Below are positions 1-14,568 of a DNA stretch of 64,000 nt, piece by piece. Below the pieces are notes generated by a model. The model saw only the letters and a program-made list of their open reading frames with translations, was not told the DNA's origin and did not search any database. Source of the stretch: Pterobdella sp. o SKG-2022. Its lineage: Eukaryota > Annelida > Clitellata > Hirudinida > Piscicolidae. The DNA is taken from NCBI GenBank assembly GCA_964035795.1, contig OZ038326.1, positions 2,018,916 to 2,082,915 of the forward strand, in the 5' to 3' direction. The number at the start of each line of letters is the position of its first letter. Positions within the stretch are counted from its first letter, which is position 1. Made by a program: the position numbers and the translations under genes.

Positions 1-3000
1 GAGCCTTTTAATAAGATTCTATTGCAAACCTTGATAGAAAAACTATAAGTTTTCAATATAACAAAAATTTAAAAAAACTAAAAAACAGGAAACATAAAAA
101 AATCTTTCTATGAGAATAAATAACAATAAAAATAATAATATAAAAACTAATAAAAAATAATAATATCACGAAAAACTGAGATAAGCGTAAAAACACATCA
201 AAAAATGGAAAAAAATAGATAAGCCGATCGGTCATTAACGAGGTCTTGTTCGTTAGACACATTTCGGCACCCGGAATGAAAAGCCCCATATTCCATGCAA
301 GGATTCTTTGTTTGCTTTGTGGATTTGCAAAAGTCCAACATTTAAATAAAGCGCCTAATTTTTTCTCTATTTATTTTAAAAATTTGAGCAATTTTATTTT
401 ATTCCATTAAAAAATTCGCTTTTTTATTGAATTATTAAGCTTAGTGATTATTCTAATGCTATTACTTGATTGAACAAAAATTTTCTTTTAACATCTCCAC
501 AAAAGAGACAATATTTTCCTATAATTTTTTCATTCAACTAAAATTTCCGACAAATTCACTTTCGTTATAACTCATTGGTATAGTTTCAAATGAGAATAGC
601 TCATTCATAATAATCTTCTTTAGCTAAAGTAAATACTGCAAATTAATTGAACACTAAAGGTAATTTTATTGAGTACAAAGCTTTTCGTTAAAAAAGTAAC
701 ATTATCAAGTACGTTAAAATTCAAAGACAAAGTTATTTATATTGAATATAAACAACGGTGTCTCAATTTTAACGTACTTGTATAATTTTAAAAGGAATTT
801 GCATTAACAACTCATTCATTTCAATAGAAAATGAAAAAGTTTTAGGTCTGGATCCAACATTATATGAAAATTTTTATTCCATAATTATTTAGAATTTTTG
901 TTTTCAACAATTGTGAAAGCCTTTTATATAATGATGTTTTAACTCTTGTACATTCAGTTGTTGATCCTTCAAATATCCAACTCAAAATACACCCAATTTT
1001 TTACAGGATAATTGCTTTTAGTGCTTTTTAACGATTAATAAAATATATGTTATTAAATTTATATCCAATAAAATAAATTTTCAAAATTTAATTTGATTTT
1101 TTATTTAAATTCATCTGTATTTCAGAATTACTTGTACATTTTATGACCTATTTCATGCAGAAATGTCATTTTCTAAACAAACTCAATTGTAATCAAGATC
1201 ATAAAGAAATTATTAACCCAGAAGATTTTCCTTGTTTTTTCCATTTGACAACAATGAAAAACTTTTATTCACCCATCTAATCAATGTAACACATTTTTTC
1301 CAATATTTCAATAAATAATTATTTTCAATCTGTGAATAAAGTTTGAGAAATTTTATAAATGATAAATGAGACAGAATTTTTTTATAACCCACACAAAATT
1401 CCAATCTGATTTTCCTTGTCGTTCGCAAAGGCAATTTAGACAATATAATAAAATATTTATACCAATTGAATAAACTTGATTTTTTTTTTTAAATTCTCAA
1501 ATCTCCTATAGTTTGAGTTAAAGTTAATTTATATTGAAGGATATTAAACTCCATTTAGATAAATTGAAATATTCTTTCTCTTATTCCCAAAGTTTATAAA
1601 CTAAATGTGAATGGTAAAAAAGCACAAAATAATATTTTAAAATTAACTTTTTATTTGAACTGAAAAAATAATTAAAATCTTAAATTTTTCTTTATGGGAA
1701 AAACAAGAAATTTTGGTTTTAATTATTAATTTCAAAGACATGAAAGAGTTGGACTGGGTGTGAAGAAGTAATACACGCATATTTGATTTATATATGCCTC
1801 ACTCAAAAAACTATCAGCCCCTCGTAAAACTTGATCTCACCTTAGCGATAACTGCTCACGAGACTTGAATGACAAACAACAAGAATCTAATTATCACCGA
1901 AGCACATGCTTTCTGCATTATTTCAATTATCTTTTTTGAAATTTTCTTCTACTTCATGAAAATTTTTTTGTTTTATGGCGGTTTGTGAGAGAGTAGAGGT
2001 TTAAAGTTTTTTGCTGCAATACGTTTGGAAACTTGCTTTTTGCAGACTCAAATCAACAAACAGAAAGTGGATTTTATTCAATTTAAAAACTCATTTACTT
2101 ATTAATTCAATTTCCAGAACTTCGAAAAGTTTCTTTTTTCATTTTAAATACATTTTTCAAATTCGCTTTAACGCTTATCAGAGAATTTATCGGCTGGAAT
2201 CTGGTATCGTTCGGCAAATGATTTATTTGCTCGCTACCATTGAAAAAACTGCCGAATTTTAATTCAAAATTTGTAATTTATCAAGCCCAAGAAAAATCCG
2301 TTACAGTTTTATACGTATTTTATATATCACCAACACGGGCGTGTAGTTGTGTGTTAGCAATTAGATTAAACCTCTTTTTATTTCACACTCACCATCCATC
2401 TTAAACATACTTCGATTCATTTCTGTTTTCTGTTAAGAATGGCTTCACTCGATTCAATTATTTCTTGTGTTGCTGCAGAAATTGTTTCAACTATTATAAG
2501 CAGTTCGCTTTTTCGGTTTGGATTATAGTTCTTTATAAACAAAAAGCAATTTTTTAAAAGCTTATAAACACTTTATCCTCACTAAAACCTAAGTCAAAAA
2601 ATTATTATTTTTAAAACTTTAAAACAATACGTTTACAAAATTTAATTGAAACCGCTCAACACCAACTCAATAAAACTGATTGGAACATTTCAATAGCTTA
2701 ATCCCTGATTTTGAGTTTGTTTATTCCATTAACCTCACAAACCGCCTTTCAAGCGACTTTCTTAACAAGCTTTTAACCTCTGGCCATAAAAGCTTTAACA
2801 GACTCTTTACGTTCAAAAATTCATTTCATTTAAATCATTCTATTCTTATTTATTCAACCATTGTAGCAGTTTATATAAATGAATCTGCTATTAACTTCCC
2901 CAAGCTTGAAACTTTGTTAAAAAATTATACAGTGAAATAAGATTCAGAAGTATTACATTTATCATTGTAACTTTCAAAAAACAAAATAATAATTATTTGT

Positions 3001-3465
3001 TTTCATGGCTTAAAAATGCTCTTCAACTCAAATGTCTTACTTATTAAGCGAAATAATGAAAGTATCAATTTCAATTTTGGTCGGCAGTGCCCTGTTTAAT
3101 AACCAAACGTTTTAATCTCCAACTAGCAACTATAGAAACCATAATCTTTTAGTTCTTTCAAGTTTCATTATTCAAAATATTCAGTTATAGTTATTGAAGA
3201 CATACCATTTATTTTTTTTTGTGCGCTTTTGAAAATTGCCTCCAAAGACTAAAAATATTCATCAATAAACATGATATTTTTCATCAATTATGAAAAAACC
3301 AAACTCCCAAACGCATTTAGTATAAAAACATTGAAAAAATACAAAGCAAAAAGTCCTATACAAAACCTTCAGAGAATACATAACATACAAAACGTCGTAA
3401 AGATGAATTGAAGGCACAAAAAAACATAGCTCCGCGAAAACGATAACTTTGTCACATCATTGCAG
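1..3465. other. AT-rich stretch without a supportable gene
   Basis: I see no open frame longer than about 90 codons and no conserved protein motif in any frame. The only structured item I can defend is the hairpin repeat at 706-780. Upstream exons of the Ig-like gene that shows a candidate exon at 3466 could lie here unrecognised. Confidence 0.5.
706..780. repeat. Short hairpin: 16-bp perfect inverted repeat
   Basis: The left arm CAAGTACGTTAAAATT (706-721) is perfectly complementary to the right arm at 765-780, with a 43-base loop. Weak complementarity continues on both sides with a one-base offset. It could be a degenerate fold-back element or a chance palindrome in AT-rich DNA. There is no second copy in the window. 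Confidence 0.55.
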
Positions 3466-3503
3466 ACGTTCGCAGAGAAGACAGCGCTTTTTACGCTTGT
3501 GAA
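3466..3503 (+). CDS. Candidate Ig-domain exon (F/G-strand motif)
   Basis: After an AG at 3464-3465, the frame that completes a split codon with the first two bases reads V-R-R-E-D-S-A-F-Y-A-C-E and is followed directly by the good donor GTGAGA at 3504. D-x-A-x-Y-x-C is the classic signature around the second cysteine of an immunoglobulin fold. The exon is on the same strand as the Ig-like exons at 8-14 kb and may be part of that gene, but the connecting exons are not resolved. The exon is short (38 bases) and its start could be elsewhere. Confidence 0.4.
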
Positions 3504-3575
3504 GTGAGATCCAACCATCTTTCATCACCGTCACGTGTTGTTCATCACGTGATCATGTGTAAGTTTTGTGTGTAA

Positions 3576-3795
<220 letters not shown>

Positions 3796-6051
3796 GTTTT
3801 TGCGTGTGTGTTCTGCCTGAATAAAAGAGCGTTCGTCTTATTATAAAATTGTACATTCCAATAAAACGCAGTGTTATACAATAAAACGCTATCCAAACTA
3901 GACTACTCATTATTTCCCAACAAGACAGGTCGACTAAGCTAATAATATTCCTTGCTATATACCCAAAGAAATGAATGGATCAAACTTAACGTCAGTCAGG
4001 GTACCGCCATGTTGTAAAGTTGATGATTTGTTTGGATAAGAAATAGCAAACTGGCTGTGTGACCGCATGGATAAGTAGGCAGTAGAACTGCTCGGATTAC
4101 TCTTCATTATTGCTTAGAGTTTATTTTATAAAAAAGATTTCCATTTTTAAAAACAATCACGTTTAAAATATATTTTTAATAATATTATTAACATAATTCG
4201 CCTTTATAATCTGCTCAGTGATATATAAAATAGAAAAAGCACAAGGATTCCTAGGTTTTATTAAGTAACAAAGCTTTCCGATTTATTACGGGGTTTACAC
4301 TAAGATTCTGGTTGGTTCTAGGGTGGGTCAGCAGTATAACCCAGATCATTATACTATTTTTTCCCTTTTAACTCGAGTGCTAGGTTATTTAATTTTATCT
4401 ATTTGTTTTATTCTATTTTTATTTCATTTTAAAAAATGTTCTCGAGTGAGGTTTTAAGCACTCCATAGAACTAATAAATTTTTTAGAGCATCGCCATAGT
4501 TTGCGCGTATCTGATGATGACCGTGTCATTTGAGCTTCAATTTTTCCATTTTCATCTCAAGTTTTTTGCAATGAATCAGTTTTCCCAAATTTTTTCAATT
4601 CTTTTTTTCATTATTTATGATTTTTGAAAATATCCATAATTTTTTACAATTTTTTTTCCATTCTTTCAAAACATCATTTTAATTTTTGAAACATTAAAAA
4701 GTGATGTCCCACAACAGGTTTATCATGTTTTTGAAATTAAAATTTACAGAAAAAAATCAAATTTTTAATGACTTAGCAAGCGAACACTACAAGAAATCAG
4801 TTTTGGCACATCAATTAGGATTAATTCATATTTTGATTCATTCAAATACATCTAGCAAGACTATCATAATAAGAAAACTGAAAGTATATTAAAAAATTAT
4901 TTTCTGTAAAACATTCCAAAATTAACAGGGTTATGTTATAGAAATTTACACCTATAATTTATCCCACAAATTTCAATCTTTCAGAAAGCTTTTTGCCATT
5001 TGTAACTTTTCCACTTTTAATATTGGCCCTTTCATCATCAGCTTTTCATTAAACTTTTTTATAGAAAACTTTTCACGTATAGAAAAAAAAAACCAAAGGT
5101 AAATTATTTAGAATACAGTAGCGATTTATGATTCTTGTCATCTAAAAGTTTTAAAACTTCCATTTGAAAATATTACAAGCTGCCAAAAACAATTTTTTAT
5201 ATAGTTTTCATTTGTGTTGTATGGCACGGTAGCATTCATTTCAATTTAAACCTTTAAGTTTCAGCATTTGGAGATTTCACTCTAACGATCTTTCATATCT
5301 CAATTCTTTGAAAATTTTTATTTTGATTCTTATTTTTGTATGGTATCAGTAGTACCCAGTTATAACTAGGATTACTGCAAAAGTTTTTAAATGTGAGAAC
5401 TAATGATAACTGGGGCTATGGAAAAAGTCGGTTTTGAGATGCTTGAAAAAATTTCAAAAAAATCGATCCATAAAAACTTGAAAGAAGAGAGTGGTAGAGT
5501 CTCAAGGCGTAAAAAAATGGAAAAAAATGAAATTTGAAAAAAAACAAATGTAATCAAATTTGAAGTTTTTGACTTCATAGTAGGAATCCAAGGTAAAGAA
5601 TGCGTAAGCCTAACCGGAAAATATCTTGATACTTGGAAAACTTTCTAAAACTATTTGTTTCCAGAAAATTTCTCAGAATTTAATTTTTCAAATAAAATTC
5701 ATTTCATTTTCTTTCAGTTTTCTTAGCCGTTTCATTACATTAACTATTTTAAAAGTTTTTCAAAAAAATGTCTACTTATTAAACAAGTTTTAAACTGGAC
5801 CTTAGTGAAGCCGATAAGGAAACATCAGAGTTTTTTTGAAGTTTTTTTGATTAAAAATTTAATTAAAAAAAATTTTTTCAACAATTTAATTGAACATTCA
5901 TTGGGTTTTTTTAATGAAACAAGAGATATACATTAATAAATAAGCCAGTTTAAGTTTTTGCACAACTAAGATATATTTTTTGGATTGTTTGAAAATAAAA
6001 ACATATTATAAAAATTATATTGCAAAACAAAAAAGCCCAATAAATTTTCAG

Positions 6052-6470
6052 CTCAGATTCACAGACTTAACATGCACCTCAACACAACTTACCAACAAAA
6101 AACGATCGATAATGACAGCGTAAATTTAATAAAATCACGCGGGATTTCAAATATTGAAGAGAAAACTTCACTAAACACTAAAAAAACCAGTGACTTGGGC
6201 GATTTAAGCTATCCAAATGACCACTTCAACCACAATTTCAAAGATTATTATGACAAAAATCAAAGAAAAAAGAACGGACTTGAAAACAAAAATAATAAAA
6301 ACAATAAAAATATTAACAATAATCGTAACTTGGAGCTGAACACTGTCAAAAATCGTGGAACAAACAACCACCGTGACTCAAAGACAATAACACTTTTCGA
6401 CAAAAAATTTGCTTCAATGTTTTGCCTTTGCACTTCCGATGGTCCCTTCTACCCCGAGTTATTTATCAAG
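6052..6470 (+). CDS. Candidate Asn/Lys-rich coding exon
   Basis: An open frame of about 139 codons sits between the acceptor TTTTCAG (ending 6051) and the donor AAG|GTATAA at 6471. It contains an internal Met at 6072. Its composition is Asn/Lys-rich and it ends in the less repetitive stretch F-C-L-C-T-S-D-G-P-F-Y-P-E-L-F. No known domain is recognised. The frame could be an exon of the Ig-like gene or of a separate gene. Low-complexity codons (AAT, AAA) are common by chance here, so only the last third is persuasive. Confidence 0.35.
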
Positions 6471-6701
6471 GTATAACAATAAAAATAATAATAATATAAT
6501 TTATGATAATAATAACAATAAAAACGTCACTCATAATAATAAGATTTTTAATACTAATAATAATAATATCTGAAAAAATAGCAATAATAATAACAATAGT
6601 TTTACTAATCATAATTAATACTTTTTCATTTTTATTAAACCCAAAGTGTATGTCTCGAAAAAGAGTTTTTTAAAAAACTGCAACTCTTTTTCTCATTCCA
6701 G

Positions 6702-6847
6702 TCTTTGATAGTGCGATACTTTCCAAGATCTTTGTTGATACGTCTTGATCTGACGGCCAGCAACTCTCTTTGTATTTTTCTTGTTCTTCAATACTTGTGT
6801 GACATTTTTTCTAAATCAATCGACTTATTAACCCTGAATATAAAATG
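6702..6847 (+). CDS. Candidate exon with hydrophobic segment
   Basis: A strong acceptor (CATTCCAG, ending 6701) opens a frame of about 48 codons with no start codon, reading S-L-I-V-R-Y-F-P-R-S-L-L-I and then a hydrophobic stretch (S-L-C-I-F-L-V-L-Q-Y-L-C). It is in phase with the donor at 6470. It ends before GTGATA at 6848. It could be a membrane or signal-like segment, or a chance frame. No homology is recognised. Confidence 0.25.
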
Positions 6848-7013
6848 GTGATAATCTTTATAAACCACTGGAGACTTTCTTCTCTTTTAAATTATACTTT
6901 TTCTTTTGGTATTTCCAATCTTTAGAAAGTGTATTATTGGCATTACAATTAAATTATTACATAATATTCCATCAATTCTATTCATTAAGTTCTCTTAACA
7001 TGAAACTCATAAC

Positions 7014-7312
7014 AGCAAAAATCGAGAAAAAGAAGGACCAACCGGGTATTGGCCACATCAAAAATCTTTTCTCCCCCCTCGAAACTCACCCAACCAAACC
7101 ACCAACCCCAGACCCCAGAAATAGACCACGTTAAATCAGACACCGAAAACACACATGAAATAAACAACACAACAATAAAAAACAAAACACTAACCTACTC
7201 AATACCTAACTACGAACAACACACAAACATAACATACAGTGAAGTAACTACCACATATAACAATTGTTTTTTTGACATACAAACATCAACAAGCCTCTAT
7301 ATATACAATTTC
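7014..7312 (+). CDS. Candidate extracellular exon rich in N-glycosylation sites
   Basis: After an AG at about 7013 a frame opens that starts Q-K-S-R-K-R-R, passes through a Pro/Gln-rich segment and then contains several N-x-T sequons (NTT, NKT, NIT). Base composition is unusual for the window: CA-rich, T-poor on the plus strand from about 7050 to 7260. The 3' boundary is unclear; a GT at 7313 is possible. It is plausibly part of the Ig-like cell-surface gene downstream, but no Ig cysteine or tryptophan pattern is convincing. Confidence 0.3.
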
Positions 7313-8013
7313 ATGGTTTCATACGATGACCATCAATCAATAATCTCCTGTCATTGTTTTCTCATCGGGTCTCCGCCTCAAAATACTTCTTCAGAAATCT
7401 CAGTGCTACGTTCGTATTTATTTTTTGTTTCATGTGTTTTATGATGTTTTTGTTTTCAACAGTACCTTGATGTTTTCAACAGTTTCATTAGGTTTCAAAC
7501 AATTTTGTTGTGTTCTTCAAATTTGAATTTTTGTTTTTTAGTCCCGATATAAGTTTTGCAAAATGTCATTCTTATCAAAGATAACATATACATTTCTACA
7601 AATTTCAAATTTAAACATCAGAAATTGGGTTAAAAGACATTTATTTCAGTGGAAAACACATACTTAAAAAAACTTTAACTTTTTTATTGAAGATTAGCAT
7701 CAAATTTTTTCAAATTTTTCAGCCACAGATAAAATTCATTACTTTAGATAATACACATCGTTTGGGAACAAATTTTTTTCATTTTACTATAAAAGTAGAA
7801 ATTTTTTTTAATTCCGGTAAAAATGTAACTTTCAAAAATATCTTATTATTCATACCTATTTGTCAAATTTCACGTCATCTATTGCTGTCGTACCAAGATA
7901 AGGCTATACTTATCAGAGATTATGTTTTTCGTTTGAATGAAATGAACTTGTAGTCTATTTTTGGAATCCTATATAACTCTGACATCAACTCAAGAATCTG
8001 AAACAGTTATCAG

Positions 8014-11000
8014 ATTGAATTAAAAACTCAAATCCCATGCATCAACTTAGAACTAATAGCAATCTTCACACTAACTCTAGAACCCCAACCAACCTCAGAC
8101 TTACTCATAACCTCAACCAACCCCAAAGACTTATCCATAACCACAAACATTCTCACAGATGCTCCTATAATCCACTGCTCACCCAGTCGTGCCTTCATGG
8201 ACGACGTGAACGTTTCCATAAGTTGTGAAGTGGAATCCCATCCAGCTTTGAGAGATCTGTATTGGAGGCTTGATGGAGGAGGAATGGTGATGGGGCGAGA
8301 TGGGGAAGGTGTGGTTCAAAAAAGGAAAATCTGGAGCTCAAGCTTTGTGGGTTTTCTCTGTTTGTGGATGTGTTTGTGAGATATTTTTTTTTGGTTTCAT
8401 TGTTAACGTTTTAGTGTTTTTACTTGTGTTTATGATAGTCCTTTGTCTTTGTGGCTTATTAATGGAGGTTGCCGGTGTTTTTAAGTTTTATTATAACTAT
8501 TCATGGCTTTGATTTTATAAATAAACCTTTATCATTCTTCTACGATCTCTTTATTGCACAACTGAAATCTTTACGGACGTAGGCGTCTTGACTAATGAGA
8601 TTGTTTATTGTTTCTGGTCATATGATAGTTTGAGTCGTTTTATCGTAGTTAGTTAGACTCTTCACCTTATCATTTGAATATTTTAATAAGCCTACCTCGG
8701 TTTGGAGTTGAGCTGAGAATTTCCCAGAGCTTGAGAGTAAAAGGTTTTGATTGGATACAAAGTTGAGTATGCAAGTCAACCAATAGAGCTGCTCTAGCTG
8801 GAATTCGGTTGCGCTATTGATAAGTTTCAGAGTTCTTTGTTTAATGGAATGAAGGTTGATTCAAATGTTTGGAACTGGTTTTGATAATTTTTTTATATTT
8901 CTTTAGTATTTTTAATATATTTAAGAAGATTTGACAAAAATTTATTGAAAAAATAAATAAAATCTTTTGAAATTGTTCTTAGGTTTTTCAAAAATCTTTG
9001 AAATAAAAAGTCGGAGTTAATTTTTTGTGAAAGATTTAATAAAGAAAAATATGCTTGCCAACTTTTCTGAGAATTCGAAAAAGTTATTGAAAATCAATTT
9101 GGGGCTTTTTTTACCAGCAGATTTCACGAATCCAGAATGAAAGAATTGAAAACATTCTAAAACTTCATCCATACATATAATGTGAAAATATATAAATATA
9201 ATACAGAAATAAAAAAAAGGGAACTTCGTTGCAAGTAAGTTTGCTTAAAATTCTCATTGAAGATTTATTCAAAGTGTAGTTTGAATAGTAATGAAAAATA
9301 TTGTTAAGAATTTTTTGTTGTTTTTTGTGTTTTAAAATCTCTCAAAGCACCAAAAACAATAAGTTGCCAGTACGCTGCTAATGAGGGAATAAGCGGTTGG
9401 AGCATTTAAAATAGGCCTTGATCGTAAAACGCTTCGGGTTTTTTTATTTATTATTCAAAAAATCAATGTTTAAATTGCTTTTAATTTTGAATTCTGAGCT
9501 AAATTTAAACTTTTATTTCTTTAGGTGTTTGAAGAACGTTTAAGCAGAAACTGTGGAAATTTATTTCATGAGTAAATTTGAAAAAAAAAACAAGGGGTTT
9601 TGTTGTTGGAAAAAAATAAATTTTTTTAGTTTTATTTGGAAAATTTTTGATATTTGAACAAAAACTTCATCAATTTTTTGTTCACAAAAGTTTTTTTTCA
9701 AATTTCAAAGTTTAAAACTGTTTATTTTGAGAATTTGAATTCATTTGCATAGAATTTAAAACGTTCCAAAATTAAATTAAGGCTTAAATTTTTTCAATAA
9801 TTATTTCCAAATTCAATTTCATTTTTTTAACAGAATGTTAAAACCGGATTATAATATTCTTTCTAATTCCGGGTAATGCATATGAATCAAAATCTAATAT
9901 TTTAAGCTTAAGAAAATAAAAATGAAATTTTAAAATTAGAATTTGAAGCAGGTAAGTTGGTTGAAAAAACTTTTTGAGCTAAAACAAAGATCTAAAAAAT
10001 TGATCCATCGCATTCAAAGGTATCATGCTTAATCTTCAGTCACACTCGTAAAAGTCAAGTTCATAAATGTTTCATCCAATCTGTTTAAAAGTTGATTTTG
10101 ATTATTAATTTTCATAATGGTCATGAATGATGTTACTTGAAAGATTTTGAGGTTTTGCGTTAAAAATTAATCTTGAAAACACCTTTTCTTAGTTACCATT
10201 TGTATACCTTCAAAGCATCTTAGGCGCCGTAAACTCTACCCTAACCGGGAGCTGAACTCGAGTTTTCAGAGTTTCTGAACGGATACCTATATAACTTCAA
10301 TATTTAAAAAATCTAAAACCGTACATGTACATAATCTAAAAAAAGTATATATTGATAAAACATCCAACTATTAATATATAGTATTTTTTTTGGTTTTTTT
10401 TTATTAAAACTTACTTTTCGGTAAGGTTATTTTTAAAATAAATAACACAACCACCATCAAAATGATCGTTAAAACTTCATCAAAAATCACCCAGACAACA
10501 CAAAATGAAGTGGAAAAAGTTGTGTTAGTGATAAGCAAAGTGGTAGCTGGTGACTTCACAAACTATACTCTTGTGGCGCTCAACCAAATCGGCACCACTT
10601 CCTTTACTGTGCCTCTTATCCAAGGTGAAAAATCAGTTTTGTATCTATTAAATCTTCAATTTAAGTTTTGATGTTGAGAGATACAATAATTCTGAAATTG
10701 TAGTTCATCAAGATATTGAGTTTGCATTTTCAATATTCTTGTTCTTAAATTTGAAAATTTATTTTTGAAATTTTCATCAATATTATGATTGAAAGTTAAT
10801 TAAATTTTTCAACTAGATTTATTTTCTATAGTTTTGAAAATTTTTTTTTTAAATGAGAATTCTTGAAATGATTTATTAATTATTTTTTCAATGTAAACTT
10901 TTTGTCTGGTATTTTATTCGCATGGATGCTTTGACGTTAAAAAACCAATTATGAGTTTTTTTTTATTAAAAGAAGCAATATTCCGATTCAAATTTTTTTC

Positions 11001-14000
11001 CGAAATATTTTCCTAAAAGGTTATAAAAAAAAAAAATCAATTCATTGTCGTAAACAATGCATAAATATTTTAATTTTTGGATGTTTTTTTTTTGAAATAC
11101 CTTTAATTTATTATCGTCATAAAAACAAATTTTCAAAATTTCATGATTTCAATTTTTTAAGTATGTTTTATAACCCTTTTCCAACTTTTTTTTACATTTA
11201 ATTTTTTTTAATGATTTTTTCTCGTTTTTGCAAAGATTAAATTAGACGATTTCGTAAAAAGTAATGTTAAAACTAATTCAAAATTTTGAAAATTTTGGCA
11301 TTTTTATCGTGTAAAACTCAATTCCATTATATAAATCGAGATTTTGTTGTATCTATTGAAACTAGATTGACGTAACTAAAGGACCGTATTCAATAAACTA
11401 CATTAGAGCGGTAAACTAACTTTATTAGCTGAGCATTACATCTATTCATTATCTATCAATGCATCAAGCTTATTATCTGCTATGTTCATTTACTATTTGG
11501 CATTATATAATTACCGCAGAAGTACTGTAATATTGCCACATTGTTTTAATGCAGAAATTTCATGATGAATATACCTACTTCAATTAGTTTTAGTTATATT
11601 AGTTTTAAATATTTTTTTTGTTTTATTATTGTTATTTGAATACAATTATTGGTATACAAATAGTATAACATTTAACACATTGTGAGGTTTTCATTTTAAA
11701 ACAGGGATTAATATTTCATACGTTCAGGGCTAATTCTTGTTTCTATTTTAATGTTTAGTTAGTCAATTAATGCTGATTTTATATTTTTAGCTTTTTTCTC
11801 TTATTTTACTTGTTGCAAAAGTCTGGAATGATATAAAAGAAATAAATATAAAGATTAAATTTTCGATAAACGGAAAAAACTTCTCAAACCATAAATTATA
11901 AAGTACTGGGAATCCCTCTGTCTTTTTCCATACTTCATTTTTCTCGAAATGAATCAATATATTTTGTAAAATTTTATGAATAATTCAGTATTTTAAAATT
12001 AATTTTATTATATTCAAACATTTCTATAGGAAAATGTGAATTAACTTTTATTAAAATATGACAGTATACTGATAAAGAAAACTAAACTTTTACTGAAAAA
12101 TTTAATTGAATTTTTGATTATTTACATTTGATCAGATACTGGAGTATTTTTGGTACAATGTCCAACACAATCAACAATACATCACACCGAAACAAACGAT
12201 CTTGTGTATTGTTTTTTGTGTGGTTGGAGAAATGCTCAAATTCAGCAAATAAAAAATAATCAAATATTATGTATTTAATAAACTGAGTTGTGTCTCATTT
12301 CAAAAGGGAGATTTTGGATATTATAATTTAGGTAAATGATATGAATAATGGAACTGGAAAATTTTTAAATGTTTTACATTGCCATAAACATTGACAATTG
12401 TGTTTAAATATTTAACAAATACATGATGAAAAGTTCATTAGTTTCGAAGAGAATTATTTTAATTATTTCTTCTTTAAACATTTTTACGCAGCAAAAACCA
12501 TAGTTTGATATTCAGAAATTGAGTTATATATAAGTATTGTTTCGAAATTATTTTTAGGTACAGAATTTCAAGAGTTTGCTGCATTTTTTTATCAAAAAGA
12601 AAGCAAAAAATTTTAAATTCATTTTTTAGCATGAAAAAAAAAAAGTTAATTATATTATTCCAAAATAGAATTAATTTATAAATAGTGTGTGTGAAACCCT
12701 AAGAAATCTGAATAATTACTATCTTGTTAAAATATAAGGATTCAATTTAAGAAAATTCTTCAAATTCTTCAACGCTTCTCCACTAATCATGTTTGCATGA
12801 TATAAATTTTCCTTGTATAATACTGAAAAATTGGTGATAAGAATAATACCTTTATAGTGAAATGGGCTTTGGACGTGTGGTCTGCGGCAAAAAATTGCTG
12901 TGGATTTTTGCAGTAGACTCACAAATTTACATGAAAAATGAAGAGAAGCTTTTTTATTTGGTTTTCTTTAAAAAGTGTTTGATTAGTGATACTTATTAAG
13001 TTGGTGCGTCAATTTTTTTTTTTAAAAAGTGAAGAAACCAATATTTTTATAAGTTGTTTGTTACTTTTTTAGTTATTTTTCATTTTTGAATGTTTCTTAA
13101 GTTTTATTTAGTTTTAATTTTTTTTATTTAAAACATATTCAATTTTGATCATTTTTTTAATCGATTCACTTTTTCTATCATTATTTGACTTTCTCGATGA
13201 TTAACTAACTCAATTTCATTTTAATCCCTCTTTAGAATCGATAATCTGCATTGAATAAATCCATAAACACAAATACGTTGATTTATGCTTCGAATTAATC
13301 GCCTGTACAAAGCTTGCATGAGTTTGCCATAAGTTAGGGAAGATGCCAGCCTTCAAAATTTCCAGTTTTTTTCTCATTTTATATTTAATTCTGCCATTTT
13401 TTGAAAGTGACAGATTTTAAAAGTGCCTTCGATAGAGTTATATTAAAAAATTATTCGCTCTTTTTGAGCATGGATGCAACCACTATCAATTAGTTTGAAA
13501 GGTGAAAAGCTAGATTTATTTGGCAAGTAAATCTAAATTTTTAAAATTATAAATCTTTATATAAAGTTTTTATTTTATAATTAATATAAAGTTTTTTTTT
13601 CGAAAAAAAAACTGAGTCTTCATTCTTTAGAAAATTTATAAACGAGATTAGTTTCAAAGTTTTAAGATTAGTTTTCAAAACATGGTATCTATATTTATGC
13701 AAATCGTTTTATTTCAATAATCTTGTAAAACATTCTTTACCCTGTTTTTAGCTTTTGAACATATTTTTTAAAAACTCAAAACTAAAATTTTTCAACGCTG
13801 TTTATAAAAACGGAAAAAAACTGCGAATAATGTTCCAGCTAGAAAATTTTTCAAAGTCTTGAATAATGCATTAAATTTATCTTTATTTTTTGAAAGTTAT
13901 TTCACTTTAAAACAAGAAGGAAAAAACTTTTAAAACATCTCATATACTCTCGACACCTCTAAGCACAAAAATCACCGTAACATTTATTAATTCTGCGGAC

Positions 14001-14568
14001 AAACTCATATTTACTTACCTTACACCCAGGGACATTCTTGTCACGTGGGCTATGAATATTTATAAGCTCTAGTCATAAATAATTAATTAAATTCGTTTTT
14101 ATTTAATTAAAAATATCTGTCACACAGCAAAAATGGATTGCTTTAAACTTTTCATAGCTCATATTTTTGTGAATTTATTAAACACGATATATCAACGTTA
14201 AATTTAAAATTCAATCGCAAAAGTATTTAATATTTAAAATTAAATTTACTTATACAAAATTAGTCACATCATTCATTTTCAATAATCCAACTATCAGCTC
14301 CGAAAACTATGAAGATATGCGTGGAAAAAATATAGCCATCAATTTCTTCATTAAATTTTCATAACTCTACTCTGCAGATAACAAGATGTCTCCACCTTCA
14401 TCATTTTTTTCCTTCCCTGATAGGCCTCAGCTAGATGATGGAAAAAGAAAAAAGGTGGAAAAATTTATCAGCCAAAGATACTACAAAAAGCGAAACTCTG
14501 CTACGACAATTTCATGGCGCTCATTGTTGTGTTCTTACGTTATTTTTGTTATTTCCTTTGTTTCTTAA
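8014..14568 (+). CDS. Ig-superfamily cell-surface protein, 3' part (three exons)
   Basis: Exons proposed: 8014-8346, 10426-10624 and 14378-14568; all junction phases agree (0, then 1). The first carries the start of an Ig domain, ending in V-S-I-S-C-E-V-E-S-H-P and L-Y-W-R-L-D, i.e. the B-strand Cys and C-strand Trp. The second supplies the rest of the fold, with L-V-I-S-K-V-V-A-G-D-F-T-N-Y-T-L-V-A-L-N and a sequon (N-Y-T); the usual second Cys after Tyr is replaced by Thr. The last exon encodes a basic stalk and a hydrophobic C-terminus (L-L-C-S-Y-V-I-F-V-I-S-F), then TAA. That end looks like a GPI-anchor signal or terminal membrane anchor, as in IgLON/lachesin-type adhesion proteins (inference). 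The donor at 8347 (GTGGGT) is the least certain boundary. Upstream domains and the signal peptide are not resolved. Confidence 0.6.

Noticed and set aside
8028..8219. Minus-strand 63-codon frame opposite the Ig-like exon
   Set aside because: The plus-strand frame carries Ig motifs with agreeing splice phases. The minus frame has no motif.
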